DNA of 64,000 nucleotides from Acidobacteriota bacterium (GCA_013289855.1 JABCZD010000010.1:62001-126000); one strand, 5' to 3'. Positions 7,375 through 16,237 are shown, counted from the stretch's first letter. The notes: a model not told the origin generated them from the sequence alone. Translations and numbers: made by a program.

Positions 7375-9531
7375 ATGGCGTCACAAACCCGCGTCAAGAT
7401 CGCCAGTTTTGATACCCAGAAAACTCACGGTTTGGACGCTGACGCGTTGATTCGGCTGTATCGGGTGATGTACCTCTCTCGCAAGCTGGACGACCGCGAA
7501 ATTCAACTGAAGCGCCAGAACAAGATCTACTTTCAGATTTCCAGCGCCGGGCATGAGGCGATTAGCGCGGCTGCGGGGTTGCTTCTTCGTTCCGGCGTGG
7601 ATTGGATTTATCCCTACTATCGCGACCGCGCGTTGTGCCTGACGCTGGGCGTTACGCCGCTGGATACGCTGCTGCAGGCCGTCGGCGCGAAAGACGATCC
7701 CAGCTCCGGCGGCCGCCAGATGCCCTCGCATTGGGGGCATCCCAAGTGGAATATTGTCAGCAAGTCTTCCTGCACCGGCACACAGTTCGTGCAAGCCGTG
7801 GGCGCGGCGGAAGCGACGCTCTATTACGGGCAACATCGCAAGGCCATTGCGGAGGCCAAGAAAGCGCCGCTCGGCGAGCATGTCGGCTATCGCGAGCATG
7901 AGATTGTGTACGTTTCCTCCGGCGACGGCGCTACCAGCGAGGGCGAATTCTGGGAGTCGCTGAACGCGGCGTGCGCCATGAAGCTGCCGCTCTTTTATGT
8001 GGTGCAAGACAATGGCTATGCCATTTCCGTGCCGGTAGAAGTGCAAACCGCGGGCGGAAGCATTTCCAAATTGACGCGCAGCTTCCCGGGACTACACGTC
8101 GCGGAATGCGACGGCACAGACCCGCTGGAAAGCTATGCAGTTTGCAAAGAGGCCATCGCCTATTGCCGCGAGCGCCGCGGACCTGCTCTGGTGCATGCGC
8201 ACGTCACGCGGCCGTATTCGCACTCGCTATCCGACGACGAAAAGCTTTACAAATCGCAGGAAGAGCGCGAGTCCGAAGCGCTGCGCGATCCGCTGGCGAA
8301 ATTTTCCATGTTCCTGGTGCGCGAAGGTATTTTGGACCACAAGCGCATAGAAGAGCTGGAAGCCGGCGTGGATCGCGAAGTACGCGATGCCGCGGACGAA
8401 GCCTTGGCCGCGGAAGAGCCGGCCATCGAATCGATTGGCGTGAATATCTATTCGCCGGATGTTGATCCGACGTCCAGCGCGTTCGAGGCGCAGCCGAAAT
8501 TCCACGGCGCGCCGAAGACCATGGTGGAAATGGTGGCGGCGACGCTGTCCGACGAAATGGGTCGCGACGAGCGCATCCTGGTTTTTGGCGAGGATGTCGC
8601 CGACGCCAGCCGCGAAGAAAATCTGAAACATGTGAAAGGCAAGGGTGGCGTTTTCAAGGCCACCGCGGGGCTACAACGCAAGTACGGCGCGGATCGCGTT
8701 TTCAATACTCCCTTGGCCGAGGCGAGCATTGTTGGCCGGGCGATTGGCATGGCCACGCGCGGATTAAAACCCGTCGCGGAAATTCAGTTTTTCGATTACA
8801 TCTGGCCGGCGATGATGCAGATTCGCGATGAATTGTGCGTGATGCGCTGGCGCTCGAATGGCACGTTCAAGGCGCCGGTGGTGATCCGCGTGGCCATTGG
8901 CGGCTATTTGACGGGTGGCGCGGTGTATCACAGTCAAAGCGGCGAATCGATCTTTACGCACTGCCCGGGTTTGCGTGTCGTGATGCCGTCCACGGCGCTG
9001 GATGTTGCGGGACTGCTGCGCACGGCGATGCGCTGCGACGATCCGGTAATGTTCCTCGAGCACAAACATCTGTACCGCCAGCCATACAATCGCTCGGAAT
9101 ATCCGGGGCCGGATTACACCATTCCGTTTGGCAAAGCGCGCGTGGTGAAGGACGGCACGGCGGTCAGTATTATTACTTACGGTGCCGTGGTGCACCGCGC
9201 GGAAGTTGCCGCGGCGCAATTGCAGCGCGAGGGGATCTCCGTCGAGATTATCGATCTGCGGTCGCTCTCGCCCTATGACTGGGAAGCCATCGCCGCGACG
9301 GTGCGGAAAACGCACCGCGTGATCGTGGCGTACGAGGATATGCGCAGCTGGGGATATGGTGCGGAGATCGCCGCGCGTATCGCCGACGAGCTATTTGACG
9401 AACTCGACGCGCCGGTAAAGCGCGTGGCCGCGATGGACAGCTTCTGCGGGTACCACCCCAAGCTGGAAGACGCGATTCTGCCGCAGACCTCGCATATTGC
9501 GGCCGCGGTGAAGGACATCCTCGACCACTAA
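7375..9531 (+). CDS. Fused branched-chain 2-oxoacid dehydrogenase E1 (alpha-beta)
   Basis: A 718-residue protein joining both E1 subunits. Residues 1-370 are the thiamine-diphosphate alpha half, with the ThDP motif starting GDGATSEGEFWES (residue ~183) and ending at QDNGYAIS (~213). Residues ~382-718 are the beta half, with LVFGEDVADAS, LAEASIVGRAIGMA and FDYIWPAMMQI. By family it decarboxylates branched-chain 2-oxoacids and acylates the lipoyl domain of E2. The fused form occurs in Bacteroidota and Acidobacteriota. No E2 or E3 gene is in the window, so these subunits must come from elsewhere. The ATG at 7375 was chosen over an upstream alternative start at 7342. Confidence 0.93.
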   Translation: MASQTRVKIASFDTQKTHGLDADALIRLYRVMYLSRKLDDREIQLKRQNKIYFQISSAGHEAISAAAGLLLRSGVDWIYPYYRDRALCLTLGVTPLDTLLQAVGAKDDPSSGGRQMPSHWGHPKWNIVSKSSCTGTQFVQAVGAAEATLYYGQHRKAIAEAKKAPLGEHVGYREHEIVYVSSGDGATSEGEFWESLNAACAMKLPLFYVVQDNGYAISVPVEVQTAGGSISKLTRSFPGLHVAECDGTDPLESYAVCKEAIAYCRERRGPALVHAHVTRPYSHSLSDDEKLYKSQEERESEALRDPLAKFSMFLVREGILDHKRIEELEAGVDREVRDAADEALAAEEPAIESIGVNIYSPDVDPTSSAFEAQPKFHGAPKTMVEMVAATLSDEMGRDERILVFGEDVADASREENLKHVKGKGGVFKATAGLQRKYGADRVFNTPLAEASIVGRAIGMATRGLKPVAEIQFFDYIWPAMMQIRDELCVMRWRSNGTFKAPVVIRVAIGGYLTGGAVYHSQSGESIFTHCPGLRVVMPSTALDVAGLLRTAMRCDDPVMFLEHKHLYRQPYNRSEYPGPDYTIPFGKARVVKDGTAVSIITYGAVVHRAEVAAAQLQREGISVEIIDLRSLSPYDWEAIAATVRKTHRVIVAYEDMRSWGYGAEIAARIADELFDELDAPVKRVAAMDSFCGYHPKLEDAILPQTSHIAAAVKDILDH

Positions 9532-9580
9532 CGCCGAATTTTGAGAAGACTGCGGGCGTAAACCTGCCCCGGCAAAACCC

Positions 9581-9606
9581 GCACAGGCAAGAGTGCCTGT
9601 GCTACC
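9581..9606. repeat. Palindromic repeat followed by TACC
   Basis: GCACAGGCA and TGCCTGTGC form a 9-bp hairpin with a 4-nt loop, followed by TACCAAAA. The same unit occurs at 27573-27598, and in paired form at 33542-33667. Confidence 0.65.
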
Positions 9607-9702
9607 AAAACCCTCCTTGACGGGGATGAAACTTTTCGCCATATTCCTTCGTATATTGTTGAGAAGGCAAGGCGCCGCATTGCGCCTGCAGGGGGTAATC
9701 GC

Positions 9703-10041
9703 ATGACTTGCCCGAATTGCCAGAAGGACATCGCCACAGGTTCGAAGTTTTGCTACAACTGCGGTGCCGCGCAGCCGATCGAGGCAGGCGGTGCTTCGTA
9801 TACGTATCCAGGTGGTCCGCGTAAGCGCTTGGTGCGCTCCAGCACGGACAGCAAAATCGCCGGTGTTTGCGGCGGGTTGGCGGACTATTTCGACATCGAT
9901 TCAATGCTGATTCGCCTGGTATGGGTCGTGTTGTTCCTCTGTGCCGGTACCGGTGGATTGGCGTACATCATTTTGTGGATTGTGCTGCCGCTGGCGCCTA
10001 CGGGCGTACCGGCTACCACTTCCGCCACCATCGTCTCCTGA
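9703..10041 (+). CDS. Zinc-ribbon PspC-domain membrane protein
   Basis: A 112-residue fusion. Residues 1-25 form a zinc ribbon (CPNC...CYNC), then a flexible Gly/Pro linker, then a PspC domain (residues ~40-100) with the typical RSSTDSKIAGVCGGLADYFDID sequence and one long hydrophobic segment, LVWVVLFLCAGTGGLAYIILWIVLP. PspC proteins act in envelope-stress responses at the inner membrane, but no other psp genes are near, so the role here is open. A GGGGG-containing ribosome-binding site precedes the ATG, and an intrinsic terminator follows at 10048-10086. Confidence 0.9.
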   Translation: MTCPNCQKDIATGSKFCYNCGAAQPIEAGGASYTYPGGPRKRLVRSSTDSKIAGVCGGLADYFDIDSMLIRLVWVVLFLCAGTGGLAYIILWIVLPLAPTGVPATTSATIVS

Positions 10042-10047
10042 CCAACT

Positions 10048-10086
10048 GTAGCGCAGGGCGCTTGATTTTGGGCCCTGCGGTTTTTT
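10048..10086 (+). terminator. Intrinsic terminator formed by a palindromic repeat
   Basis: CGCAGGGC (10052-10059) and GCCCTGCG (10072-10079) form an 8-bp stem followed by GTTTTTT. The whole unit recurs twice, in opposite orientation, at 42378-42474, so a dispersed repeat appears to serve as the terminator. Confidence 0.8.
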
Positions 10087-10133
10087 CCGCGCGTTGACGT
10101 CGACGAAAAGCTACAGGAATTAGGCGGAACCGT

Positions 10134-10164
10134 AAAGGCGACCGCCTCAGAAGGCGGCCGCTAC
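10134..10164. repeat. Dispersed palindromic repeat, AGGCGGCCGCTAC type
   Basis: GCGACCGCC and GGCGGCCGC pair across a short loop and are followed by TACGAAG. Near-identical units occur at 12344-12452 (inverted pair), 17182-17212 and 47513-47540. Confidence 0.7.
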
Positions 10165-10275
10165 GAAGGCTTGGCTGACCGGTTACCCTTCCTTCCGCGG
10201 TTCCGGGTGCGTCGCTAGAATCAGGTACAATCTCTGGCGGAGACTTGCACGCCTTGTACGCGTCCATCGCAAATC

Positions 10276-11340
10276 ATGAAGCGTAAGCTGCTGGTAGCCG
10301 TGCCATTGCTGTGCGTGGTCGCGCTGCTGGCGTGGTACTTCCGGCCCAAGCACGAGATTCTGGGCGAAGCGTTCATCAGCGAGCGCAGCGTGACGCTATT
10401 CAGCAGCGTGGCGCAGGTGCGCGAACCGCTCGGATACCTGCACTACGGCGACCGCGTGGATATCCTGGCGCGCCGAAATGACAATGCCAAGGTGCGAACT
10501 TCGGCCGGCGGCGTGGGTTGGGTGGAAACGCGCTACTTGATGGAGCCGGCGCTGTGGCAGCGCAGCGCGAAATTGCTGGACGAGGTGCGCGCCATGCCGG
10601 TGCAGGCGCGCGGTCGAACCAAAGTAGCCACCAATTTGCGCGTCCAGCCGGGACGCACCGAGCCGCGGCTGTACCAGTTCGGACGCGGCGTGGCGGTGGA
10701 AATTGTCGGACGCGCGGTGGCCGATTGGTCGCAGGCGGGCGACGAAAAAGAGTCGGCCGAGCCGCAGGAAGCGAAGAGAGAAGAATGGTACCTGGTGCGC
10801 GGGCTGGCCACGCGCCCGCCGGGCGAAGCTACCGCGCGTACCGCGGACACCAATACCACCACGCAGGCTGGGGATCAGACTGTTCCGATTGCCGGCTGGG
10901 TGATTGCGCGGTTTATCGAATACGATCTGCCGGAGGCGGTGCGTGAGGGAACGGCTTCGGCGAACGTGCGGACGATTGCCTGGTTTGAGCTGAATCGCGT
11001 CAGCGATCCGTCTGGAGAAAAATCGCAATATCTGGTGGCTGGCGCACGCGGATCGGATGGCCAGCCCTGCGACTTCACCACGCTGCGCGTATATACCTGG
11101 AACTCGCGCAAGTCTCGCTACGAAACGGCGTTCATCGAGAATGATTTGTGCGGTGCTTTGCCGATTCGGCTGGGCAAGGGCCCCAAGAATGAGCCGGAGT
11201 TTCGCTTTCACCAGATGGACGCCAACAAAAGCGAGCGCGTTTACCGCATGATTCAGACGGTGGTGCGGCGCATTCGCGAACCTGGCGATACCGGGAAAAA
11301 TAGTGGTGCGAAATCGAAACAGCGAGCCGTGGCCCGCTAG
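10276..11340 (+). CDS. Membrane-anchored SH3b-domain protein
   Basis: A 354-residue protein with an N-terminal membrane anchor (residues 4-22) and a periplasmic part containing two bacterial SH3-like segments: ISERSVTLFSSVAQVREPLGYLHYGDRVDIL (~35-65, ending in GGVGWVETRYL) and KVATNLRVQPGRTEPRLYQFGRGVAVEIVGR (~115-150). The second half (~210-340) is a separate domain I do not recognise, containing WFELNRVSDPSGEKSQYLVAGARG. SH3b domains bind peptidoglycan or peptides, so a cell-wall role is possible. An 18-bp gap to the ornithine cyclodeaminase homologue suggests cotranscription without an obvious functional link. Confidence 0.75.
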   Translation: MKRKLLVAVPLLCVVALLAWYFRPKHEILGEAFISERSVTLFSSVAQVREPLGYLHYGDRVDILARRNDNAKVRTSAGGVGWVETRYLMEPALWQRSAKLLDEVRAMPVQARGRTKVATNLRVQPGRTEPRLYQFGRGVAVEIVGRAVADWSQAGDEKESAEPQEAKREEWYLVRGLATRPPGEATARTADTNTTTQAGDQTVPIAGWVIARFIEYDLPEAVREGTASANVRTIAWFELNRVSDPSGEKSQYLVAGARGSDGQPCDFTTLRVYTWNSRKSRYETAFIENDLCGALPIRLGKGPKNEPEFRFHQMDANKSERVYRMIQTVVRRIREPGDTGKNSGAKSKQRAVAR

Positions 11341-11358
11341 AGGATACGAAGAGAAAAT

Positions 11359-12324
11359 ATGACGCTGCACATCAGTGAGGCAGAGGTTCGCGCGACGCTT
11401 ACCATGGCGACGGCCATCGAAGCGGTGGAGGAAATTTCCCGGAAGCAAGCCAGCGGCGAGACCATCGTGCATCCGCGACGACGCTTTGAATTGCCGGGCG
11501 GCGGATTTTTTCACTACATGGCCGCGGCGGATTATGCCGGCGGGTACATCGCCATGAAGCAGTACACCTATTCGCGCGGCCTGGTGCGATTTCTGGTGCC
11601 CCTGTATGCCATGGCCACGGGAGAGCTGCTGGCCATGATTGAGGCGGACTACATGGGGCAACTGCGCACGGGCGCGGCGACCGGCGTGGCTACCAAATAT
11701 CTGGCGCGAAGTGAAGCGCGCATTGCCGCGATTATCGGAACGGGCGGCCAGGCGCGCACGCAACTGGAAGCCATTGCCGCGGTACGCAAACTGGAGTTTG
11801 TGCGGGCGTATGGCCGCGATGGGGGTCGGCGAGTGAAGTTCGCGAAGGAAATGTCCGAGCGCCTGGGAATTGCGATTGCGGCGGTGGATTCCGCCGCGGA
11901 TGCGGTGCGCGGCGCGGATATTGTTACCACTGCGACGACTACCACCTTGCCGGTGCTGAATGGCGCGGACCTGGGGCACGGCGTACACGTCAATGCCATC
12001 GGCGCCAATCACGCCAACAAGCGGGAGCTGGATGAAGAGGCGGTGGCCAGCGCGGATGTGATTGTGGTCGATTCGATTGAACAGTCGCGGCAGGAAGCCG
12101 GCGATTTGATTATTGCGTTTCATGGCGACGAGACCTGCTGGACTGGGGTGAAGAGGCTTTCCGAGGTGGTCGCGGGGATGGCTCCCGGGCGCACTAGCGA
12201 TTCGGAAGTTACGCTGTTCAAATCCAACGGGATTGCTTCCTGGGATTTGGCGGTGGCAGTGAAAGTGTATGCGGCGGCGCGCGAGAAAGGATTGGGTAGG
12301 GAATTACCGTTCTGGCGTGAGTAA
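11359..12324 (+). CDS. Ornithine cyclodeaminase / mu-crystallin family oxidoreductase
   Basis: A 321-residue protein of the OCD/mu-crystallin family, which includes ornithine cyclodeaminase, alanine dehydrogenase and ketimine reductases. Visible are the substrate-side Lys67 in YIAMKQYTYSRG, the LRTGAATGVATKYLAR segment, and the Rossmann glycine motif AAIIGTGGQARTQLEA (~128-143). Exact substrate cannot be read from sequence; proline, alanine or cyclic-imine metabolism are all possible. It follows the SH3b gene by 18 bp. The terminator-like repeat at 12344-12384 lies just downstream. Confidence 0.85.
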   Translation: MTLHISEAEVRATLTMATAIEAVEEISRKQASGETIVHPRRRFELPGGGFFHYMAAADYAGGYIAMKQYTYSRGLVRFLVPLYAMATGELLAMIEADYMGQLRTGAATGVATKYLARSEARIAAIIGTGGQARTQLEAIAAVRKLEFVRAYGRDGGRRVKFAKEMSERLGIAIAAVDSAADAVRGADIVTTATTTTLPVLNGADLGHGVHVNAIGANHANKRELDEEAVASADVIVVDSIEQSRQEAGDLIIAFHGDETCWTGVKRLSEVVAGMAPGRTSDSEVTLFKSNGIASWDLAVAVKVYAAAREKGLGRELPFWRE

Positions 12325-12343
12325 GCGGTTTTGTGATTCTTCC

Positions 12344-12452
12344 TGTAGCGGCCGCCTTCTCGGGCGGTCGCTTTTGATTTTTTGAACCGTAGACTCAATG
12401 CGTGTCAGCGTTGTCCCGGAAAGGCGACCGCCTCAGAAGGCGGCCGCTACAA
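12344..12452. repeat. Inverted pair of palindromic repeats between convergent genes
   Basis: The left unit (12344-12376) is a hairpin followed by TTTTGATTTTTT and can terminate the plus-strand ornithine cyclodeaminase homologue. The right unit (12419-12452) is the same sequence inverted and overlaps the last codons of the minus-strand anti-sigma gene. Together they form a ~109-bp inverted-repeat element. Confidence 0.7.
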
Positions 12453-12677
12453 CCCCAGTTTTGATTGCAGGGCGGCGTAGAGGCGATTGCGCACGTCGGT
12501 GGGTAGATCTACTGGTTCGGCGTCGCAGAATAGTTCTACTGTCATTTTTACTTGATTCAGGACTACCGTGCAGTGCGAGCAGCCGCCCAAATGCTGCTCG
12601 AGCTCCTGGCGCAAGGCGGCGTCGACTTCGCCGTCGATGTAATTGGAGAGCTCGCGAGTTACGCCTTCACAGTTCAA
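12447..12677 (-). CDS. Zinc-finger anti-sigma factor (zf-HC2)
   Basis: A 76-residue soluble anti-sigma protein with the HxxxCxxC zinc motif (HLGGCSHC, residues 29-36) and an N-terminal MNCEGVTRELSNYIDGEVD helix typical of zf-HC2 proteins. It has no transmembrane segment, unlike the anti-sigma at 35150. Its start overlaps the stop of the upstream ECF sigma gene by 4 bp, so the two are coupled and it should bind that sigma factor. The last codons lie within a dispersed palindromic repeat, and its 3' end is duplicated at 17182-17285. Confidence 0.88.
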   Translation of the reverse strand: MNCEGVTRELSNYIDGEVDAALRQELEQHLGGCSHCTVVLNQVKMTVELFCDAEPVDLPTDVRNRLYAALQSKLGL

Positions 12678-13360
12678 TGGAGGCCTTCCTTGCGGAAATA
12701 GGGATGCAGTTTCTCGCGCAGCTTCATGCGGGCGCGGAGCAAGCGGGATTTTACCGCGGGCACGGAGATGTTCAGGATTTTGGCGGTCTCTTCCGTGGAA
12801 AGATTTTCCACGTCGCGCAGGACGAACACGGTGCGGAATAAAGGATCGAGTCCATCGATTACGCCGGAAAGAATTTCCTGCATTTCAGACTGCGCGTAAC
12901 GCTGCTCGGGACTCGGGCCCCAATCCTCAATCTCGCGCGGCATGAGTTCTTCGTCTTCGGTGGTGATCGGTTCGTCGAGAGAGAATTGATTGGGCCGGCG
13001 CTTGCGCAAGCGCATCAGCGCTTCGTTGGCGGCGATGCGCACCAGCCAGGTGTAGAAGCGCGAGGTGCCCTCGAAATCCTTGAGGTGAGAGTAGGATTTT
13101 AAGAACGCGTCTTGCATGGCGTCTTCCGCGTCTTCGTGGTTGCGCGTGATGTTCATGGTGAGGCGAAAGATTTTGCGCTCGTAGCGGCTAACGAGTTCGT
13201 TGAAGGCGGACAGATCACCGCCCTTCGCGGCGGCTACAAGCAAGTGCTCGTCTTCGCGGGCGACGGTGGAGGCCAGGCGGTGTGGATTAGGGGTGCTCAA
13301 AGCTTTCCGTATAGGCCGCGCCATGCTTCCTAGAGGCGCGGTCCGATTATCCTCAGTCAT
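12674..13360 (-). CDS. ECF RNA polymerase sigma factor (RpoE-like)
   Basis: About 228 residues from the ATG at 13360; the frame stays open further upstream but that part has no sigma homology. Region 2 contains LVSRYERKIFRLTMNITRNHEDAEDAMQDAFLKSY and FYTWLVRIAANEALMRLRKRRP; region 4 contains LDPLFRTVFVLRDVENLSTEETAKILNISVPAVKSRLLRARMKLRE. This matches ECF sigma factors of the RpoE type. The adjacent zf-HC2 gene is presumably its anti-sigma. The regulon is unknown; a DNA-repair gene (Mug-like) is divergent upstream. Confidence 0.92.
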   Translation of the reverse strand: MTEDNRTAPLGSMARPIRKALSTPNPHRLASTVAREDEHLLVAAAKGGDLSAFNELVSRYERKIFRLTMNITRNHEDAEDAMQDAFLKSYSHLKDFEGTSRFYTWLVRIAANEALMRLRKRRPNQFSLDEPITTEDEELMPREIEDWGPSPEQRYAQSEMQEILSGVIDGLDPLFRTVFVLRDVENLSTEETAKILNISVPAVKSRLLRARMKLREKLHPYFRKEGLH

Positions 13361-13635
13361 AAAGGTAGCACAGAGCACGCCACACCTCTGCCATTCACCT
13401 ATTGGATGACGTGGTACCCGCTGGAGACTCACAAAACTGGAAACGGTTCCGCCATGGGGCTTGACGGAGGGACGAGGTAGAAATAGAGTTTTGTGTGACA
13501 CGGAACCGTCCGCTGCGCCTGGGACTCTCATCCCAAGCGGATGCCACGAAGCTGGCGATTTGAAAGGGCAAAACTCCACTCTTGTTCGCGCCTGCTCTTC
13601 GGGCCGCTAGTCGAAGAACCGAGCGGAATCATACA

Positions 13636-14187
13636 ATGCGAACGCTTCCCGACCATCTTCGCAAAGGCATGAAGTTGGTGATCGTCGGCTGCAACCCCAC
13701 CGAATCTTCGGCGCGGGTGGGGCATTACTATGCCGGGCGCGACAATCAGTTCTGGCCCATTCTGTATGAGGGCGGCGTGGTTCCCGAGCCGTTTGACTAT
13801 CACGACGACAAGCGGGTGATTGAATTTGGCATCGGGCTTACGGATTTGGTAAAGCGTCCGACGAAGACCACCGCCGAGCTTACACGCGAGGATTTCGCGG
13901 AAGGGCGAATCGTGCTGTCCCAAAAGCTGGAAGAGTTTGCGCCACACGTGGTGGCGTTCAACGGCAAGATTGTTTACGAGCAGTTCGCGCAGCGGAAGTG
14001 CAAATTCGGGATTCAGAAGCAATCGTTGTATGGCGCGCGGGTCTACGTGCTGCCGGAGACGGGCGGGCCGAAGCTGGTTGGCAAGGCGGAAAAATTGGAA
14101 CACTTTCGGAAGCTGGCGCAGCTGGTTGCGCGCACGGCGAAGGGCCCAGAGGTAAAGAGTTTTTCCGCGGAGGATGGCAATGAGTGA
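13636..14187 (+). CDS. mug: Mug/TDG-type mismatch uracil-DNA glycosylase
   Basis: A ~183-residue protein of the Mug/TDG family, which removes uracil or thymine from G:U/G:T mispairs. The active-site motif VGCNPTESSARVGHYYAGRDNQFW is present, with the catalytic Asn20, and VAFNGKIVYEQF plus VLPETGGP correspond to the later DNA-intercalation region. ATG at 13636 is preferred to an upstream TTG. It overlaps the enoyl-CoA hydratase gene by 8 bp, giving an unusual repair-metabolism operon. The gene lies divergently from the ECF sigma gene. Confidence 0.88.
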   Translation: MRTLPDHLRKGMKLVIVGCNPTESSARVGHYYAGRDNQFWPILYEGGVVPEPFDYHDDKRVIEFGIGLTDLVKRPTKTTAELTREDFAEGRIVLSQKLEEFAPHVVAFNGKIVYEQFAQRKCKFGIQKQSLYGARVYVLPETGGPKLVGKAEKLEHFRKLAQLVARTAKGPEVKSFSAEDGNE

Positions 14188-14995
14188 GACCGCGAAAGCA
14201 GCCGCGTCCGAACCGGTGCTACTGGAAACGCGGCGCGGCGGAATCGTCACGCTGGTGCTGAACCGCCCGGAAAAGCTGAACGCGCTGAACAACGAGCTGG
14301 CCACGGCACTGATCAAGACGCTGACGCAACTGGAAGAAGACGCCAGCGTTCATGTGGTGATATTGACAGGCGCCGGACGGGCATTTTGCGCCGGCGGCGA
14401 TTTGGGGGCGATCGGCAAAGGCCGCCTGACCGGCGGGACGAAAGACCTGGAGCCGCTGCTGCGTTCCGGAATGCAGGCGGTTTTGAAGATTCGCACCATG
14501 CCGCAACCGGTGATCGCGGTGGTGCAAGGGCCGGCCGCGGGCGCGGGCATGAATATCGCTCTGGCCGCGGATATCCGGCTGGCTTCGGAAGAGGCTACCT
14601 TTGGAGAGAATTTCGCACGCGTCGGATTGTTTCCCGATTACGGAGGAACGTATTTTCTTCCCCAGTTGGTAGGTCCGGCGAAGGCCGCAGAGCTGTTCTA
14701 TACCGGAGAAATGATTGATGCGCAAACTGCGCTGCGCTTGGGCATCGTGAATCACGTGTATCCCGCGGCGCAACTCGAAAGCGCGGCGAAGGCGCTGGCG
14801 GAAAAAATCTCGCAAGGACCGGCAGTCTCGATTCGCGCCATCAAGCAGGCGGTGTTTGGCGCGCAAGAGAAAGAACTGACGCATGCTTTGGAGCAGGAAG
14901 TGCGGCGGCAGATTCACTGTTACTTGACGGAAGATTGCCGGGAAGGCATTCAAGCGTTTCTGGAAAAGCGGGCGCCGAAATTTCAGGGCAAGTAG
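14180..14995 (+). CDS. Enoyl-CoA hydratase/isomerase family protein
   Basis: A ~271-residue crotonase-fold protein. The oxyanion-hole segments are ILTGAGRAFCAGGDLGAIG (~62-80) and GPAAGAGMNIALAADIRLASE (~118-138). FGENFARVGLFPDYGGTYFLPQLVG follows; the usual second catalytic Glu position carries Asp153 in FPDYGG. The ATG at 14180 is preferred over the one at 14174 because GCGGAGG ends at 14173, leaving a proper 6-nt spacing. It overlaps the glycosylase gene. A beta-oxidation or isomerase role is likely; the exact substrate cannot be told. Confidence 0.9.
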   Translation: MSETAKAAASEPVLLETRRGGIVTLVLNRPEKLNALNNELATALIKTLTQLEEDASVHVVILTGAGRAFCAGGDLGAIGKGRLTGGTKDLEPLLRSGMQAVLKIRTMPQPVIAVVQGPAAGAGMNIALAADIRLASEEATFGENFARVGLFPDYGGTYFLPQLVGPAKAAELFYTGEMIDAQTALRLGIVNHVYPAAQLESAAKALAEKISQGPAVSIRAIKQAVFGAQEKELTHALEQEVRRQIHCYLTEDCREGIQAFLEKRAPKFQGK

Positions 14996-15061
14996 ACTGT
15001 CGAAAAAGGGTAAAGGCAGTTCCCTCAGGCGCTAAAGCGCATTGGTAGCCAAGCACCTAAT

Positions 15062-15081
15062 GTCGGAGCTGAAGCTCCGAC
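15062..15081. repeat. Hairpin in the 14996-15242 intergenic region
   Basis: GTCGGAGCT and AGCTCCGAC form a perfect 9-bp stem with a 2-nt loop, followed by CCACAAAAC. No gene is visible in the surrounding 247 bp. It may terminate the enoyl-CoA hydratase transcript, although no T run follows. Confidence 0.5.
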
Positions 15082-15242
15082 CCACAAAACAGAGAGATTG
15101 TTCGGCCACCTACAAAACAGAGCGTTTTCCCGCAGGCTGAATGGACAGCGTCAGAGTCGGCCGATACGATTCGACTTCCATTTTTAGCAAAAAGTTGGCT
15201 ATATCTGTACTCTGAGTTTGAGGCGTTACTCGGGGGGGTACC

Positions 15243-15566
15243 ATGGACGACCTGCACATTACCCCGGCGGAAGCTAAGGCACATCTGGATAGCGGTATTG
15301 CGATCCTGCTGGTTGATGTGCGCGAGCCGTGGGAGACGCAGCTTTGCCATATTGCCGGGGCGCAACTTATTCCTATGGGGACGATCCCCGCCAATTTGCA
15401 GAAACTGGATGTGGCGGGCGAGGTGATTTGCTATTGCCACCATGGGGTGCGTAGCCTGGACGTCGCGGCATGGCTGCGCAGCCAGGGAGTGGAGGGGGCG
15501 CGCTCGCTGGTCGGAGGGATCGATCGGTGGTCGGCGGAGATCGATCCTAGCGTGCCGCGATATTAA
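15243..15566 (+). CDS. Rhodanese-like sulfurtransferase
   Basis: A 107-residue single-domain rhodanese, the usual length for this form (GlpE-like). It has the LLVDVREPWE entry motif (residues 22-31) and the active-site loop CHHGVRS with Cys65 and Arg70, followed by RSLVGGIDRWS. It would transfer sulfane sulfur from a persulfide on Cys65. GGGGGG directly precedes the ATG as ribosome-binding site. It stands alone; no sulfur-metabolism gene is adjacent, although the redox ArsC-like gene lies 317 bp downstream. Confidence 0.92.
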   Translation: MDDLHITPAEAKAHLDSGIAILLVDVREPWETQLCHIAGAQLIPMGTIPANLQKLDVAGEVICYCHHGVRSLDVAAWLRSQGVEGARSLVGGIDRWSAEIDPSVPRY

Positions 15567-15577
15567 GAGGCGAAGAA

Positions 15578-15685
15578 GCCGGGGCCCATTGGGGTTTCGC
15601 GAAAGGATGTGAGAACAAAGGGACTTTAAGTTGCTTTGTTTTCACATCCTTCTGCAAAGTGTTCATTCTAAATGGTTTACCTAGA
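15578..15685. repeat. Dispersed ~110-bp repeat (copy 1)
   Basis: Includes GGGGCCC, a long hairpin (AAGGATGTGA..CAAAG with CTTTG..TCACATCCTT, ~15604-15652) and GCAAAGTGTTCATTCT. A diverged copy with the same order of words lies at 46015-46130. It occupies the gap between the rhodanese and ArsC-like genes; no gene is seen in 15567-15883. Confidence 0.65.
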
Positions 15686-15883
15686 GATTTTGTTGCACAA
15701 ATAGTTACTATGGTGAAGGCCTGGCGGCAGGCGAATGAGCCTCCTCCAAACTGCTGAATTTAGAGTTGTTCGGATGGACTACCGGAAGTAGCCGGACGCA
15801 GTTTTCTACGAGTAAGAGTGTAGCGCGTCTCACCATAACTGTAAAGTAATATTATTGGTACTATACGTAATGGATTTTTGAAT

Positions 15884-16237
15884 ATGCCCAAGAGCAAAAT
15901 ACGGTTTCTGCAAAAGCCATCGTGTACTACCTGCCGGAAGGCCAAACTTTTTCTGGAGAAGCATGGCGCTGCTTTGGAGCTGCGCAGCCTGGATGAGCAG
16001 CGGCTCAGCGAAGACGAGCTGGAGAAACTGATTGGGGAGAGGGACTACGTGGCGTTCCTGAATACGCGCAATGAGCTGTACCGTTCGAACAAGATGAAGG
16101 AACGTCCGCCCAGCCGGCGGGAGGCGATTCGATTGATGGCGGAGCATCCGAATCTGATTCGGCGGCCGGTGGTGGTGTGCGGGAAGACTGTTGTGCTGGG
16201 TTATGACGAAGCTGCGTATCGGGAATTGTTGAAGTGA
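15884..16237 (+). CDS. ArsC/Spx-family thioredoxin-fold protein
   Basis: A ~117-residue protein related to ArsC/Spx/YffB. The N-terminal motif KPSCTTCRKA (Cys14 and Cys17) gives a CXXC redox pair, and RPPSRREAIRLMAEHPNLIRRPVVV is the conserved family segment that in ArsC carries the substrate-binding arginines and cis-Pro. It is more likely a redox or Spx-like protein than a true arsenate reductase, since no ars genes are nearby. The ATG at 15884 was chosen over a TTG two codons upstream. Confidence 0.8.
   Translation: MPKSKIRFLQKPSCTTCRKAKLFLEKHGAALELRSLDEQRLSEDELEKLIGERDYVAFLNTRNELYRSNKMKERPPSRREAIRLMAEHPNLIRRPVVVCGKTVVLGYDEAAYRELLK

Noticed and set aside
10396..12123. 575-residue antisense frame over the SH3b and cyclodeaminase genes
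   Set aside because: A mirror of two well-supported plus-strand genes in GC-rich DNA; His/Arg-rich and without domains.
15707..15842. Loose inverted repeat AGTTACTATGGTGA ... TCACCATAACT
   Set aside because: Arms match imperfectly over 11-14 bases with a 110-base interval and no further copies were seen; could be chance.
15884..16237. True arsenate reductase (arsC)
   Set aside because: Family fold and CXXC are present, but there is no ars neighbourhood and Spx/YffB-type proteins look the same; function left open.
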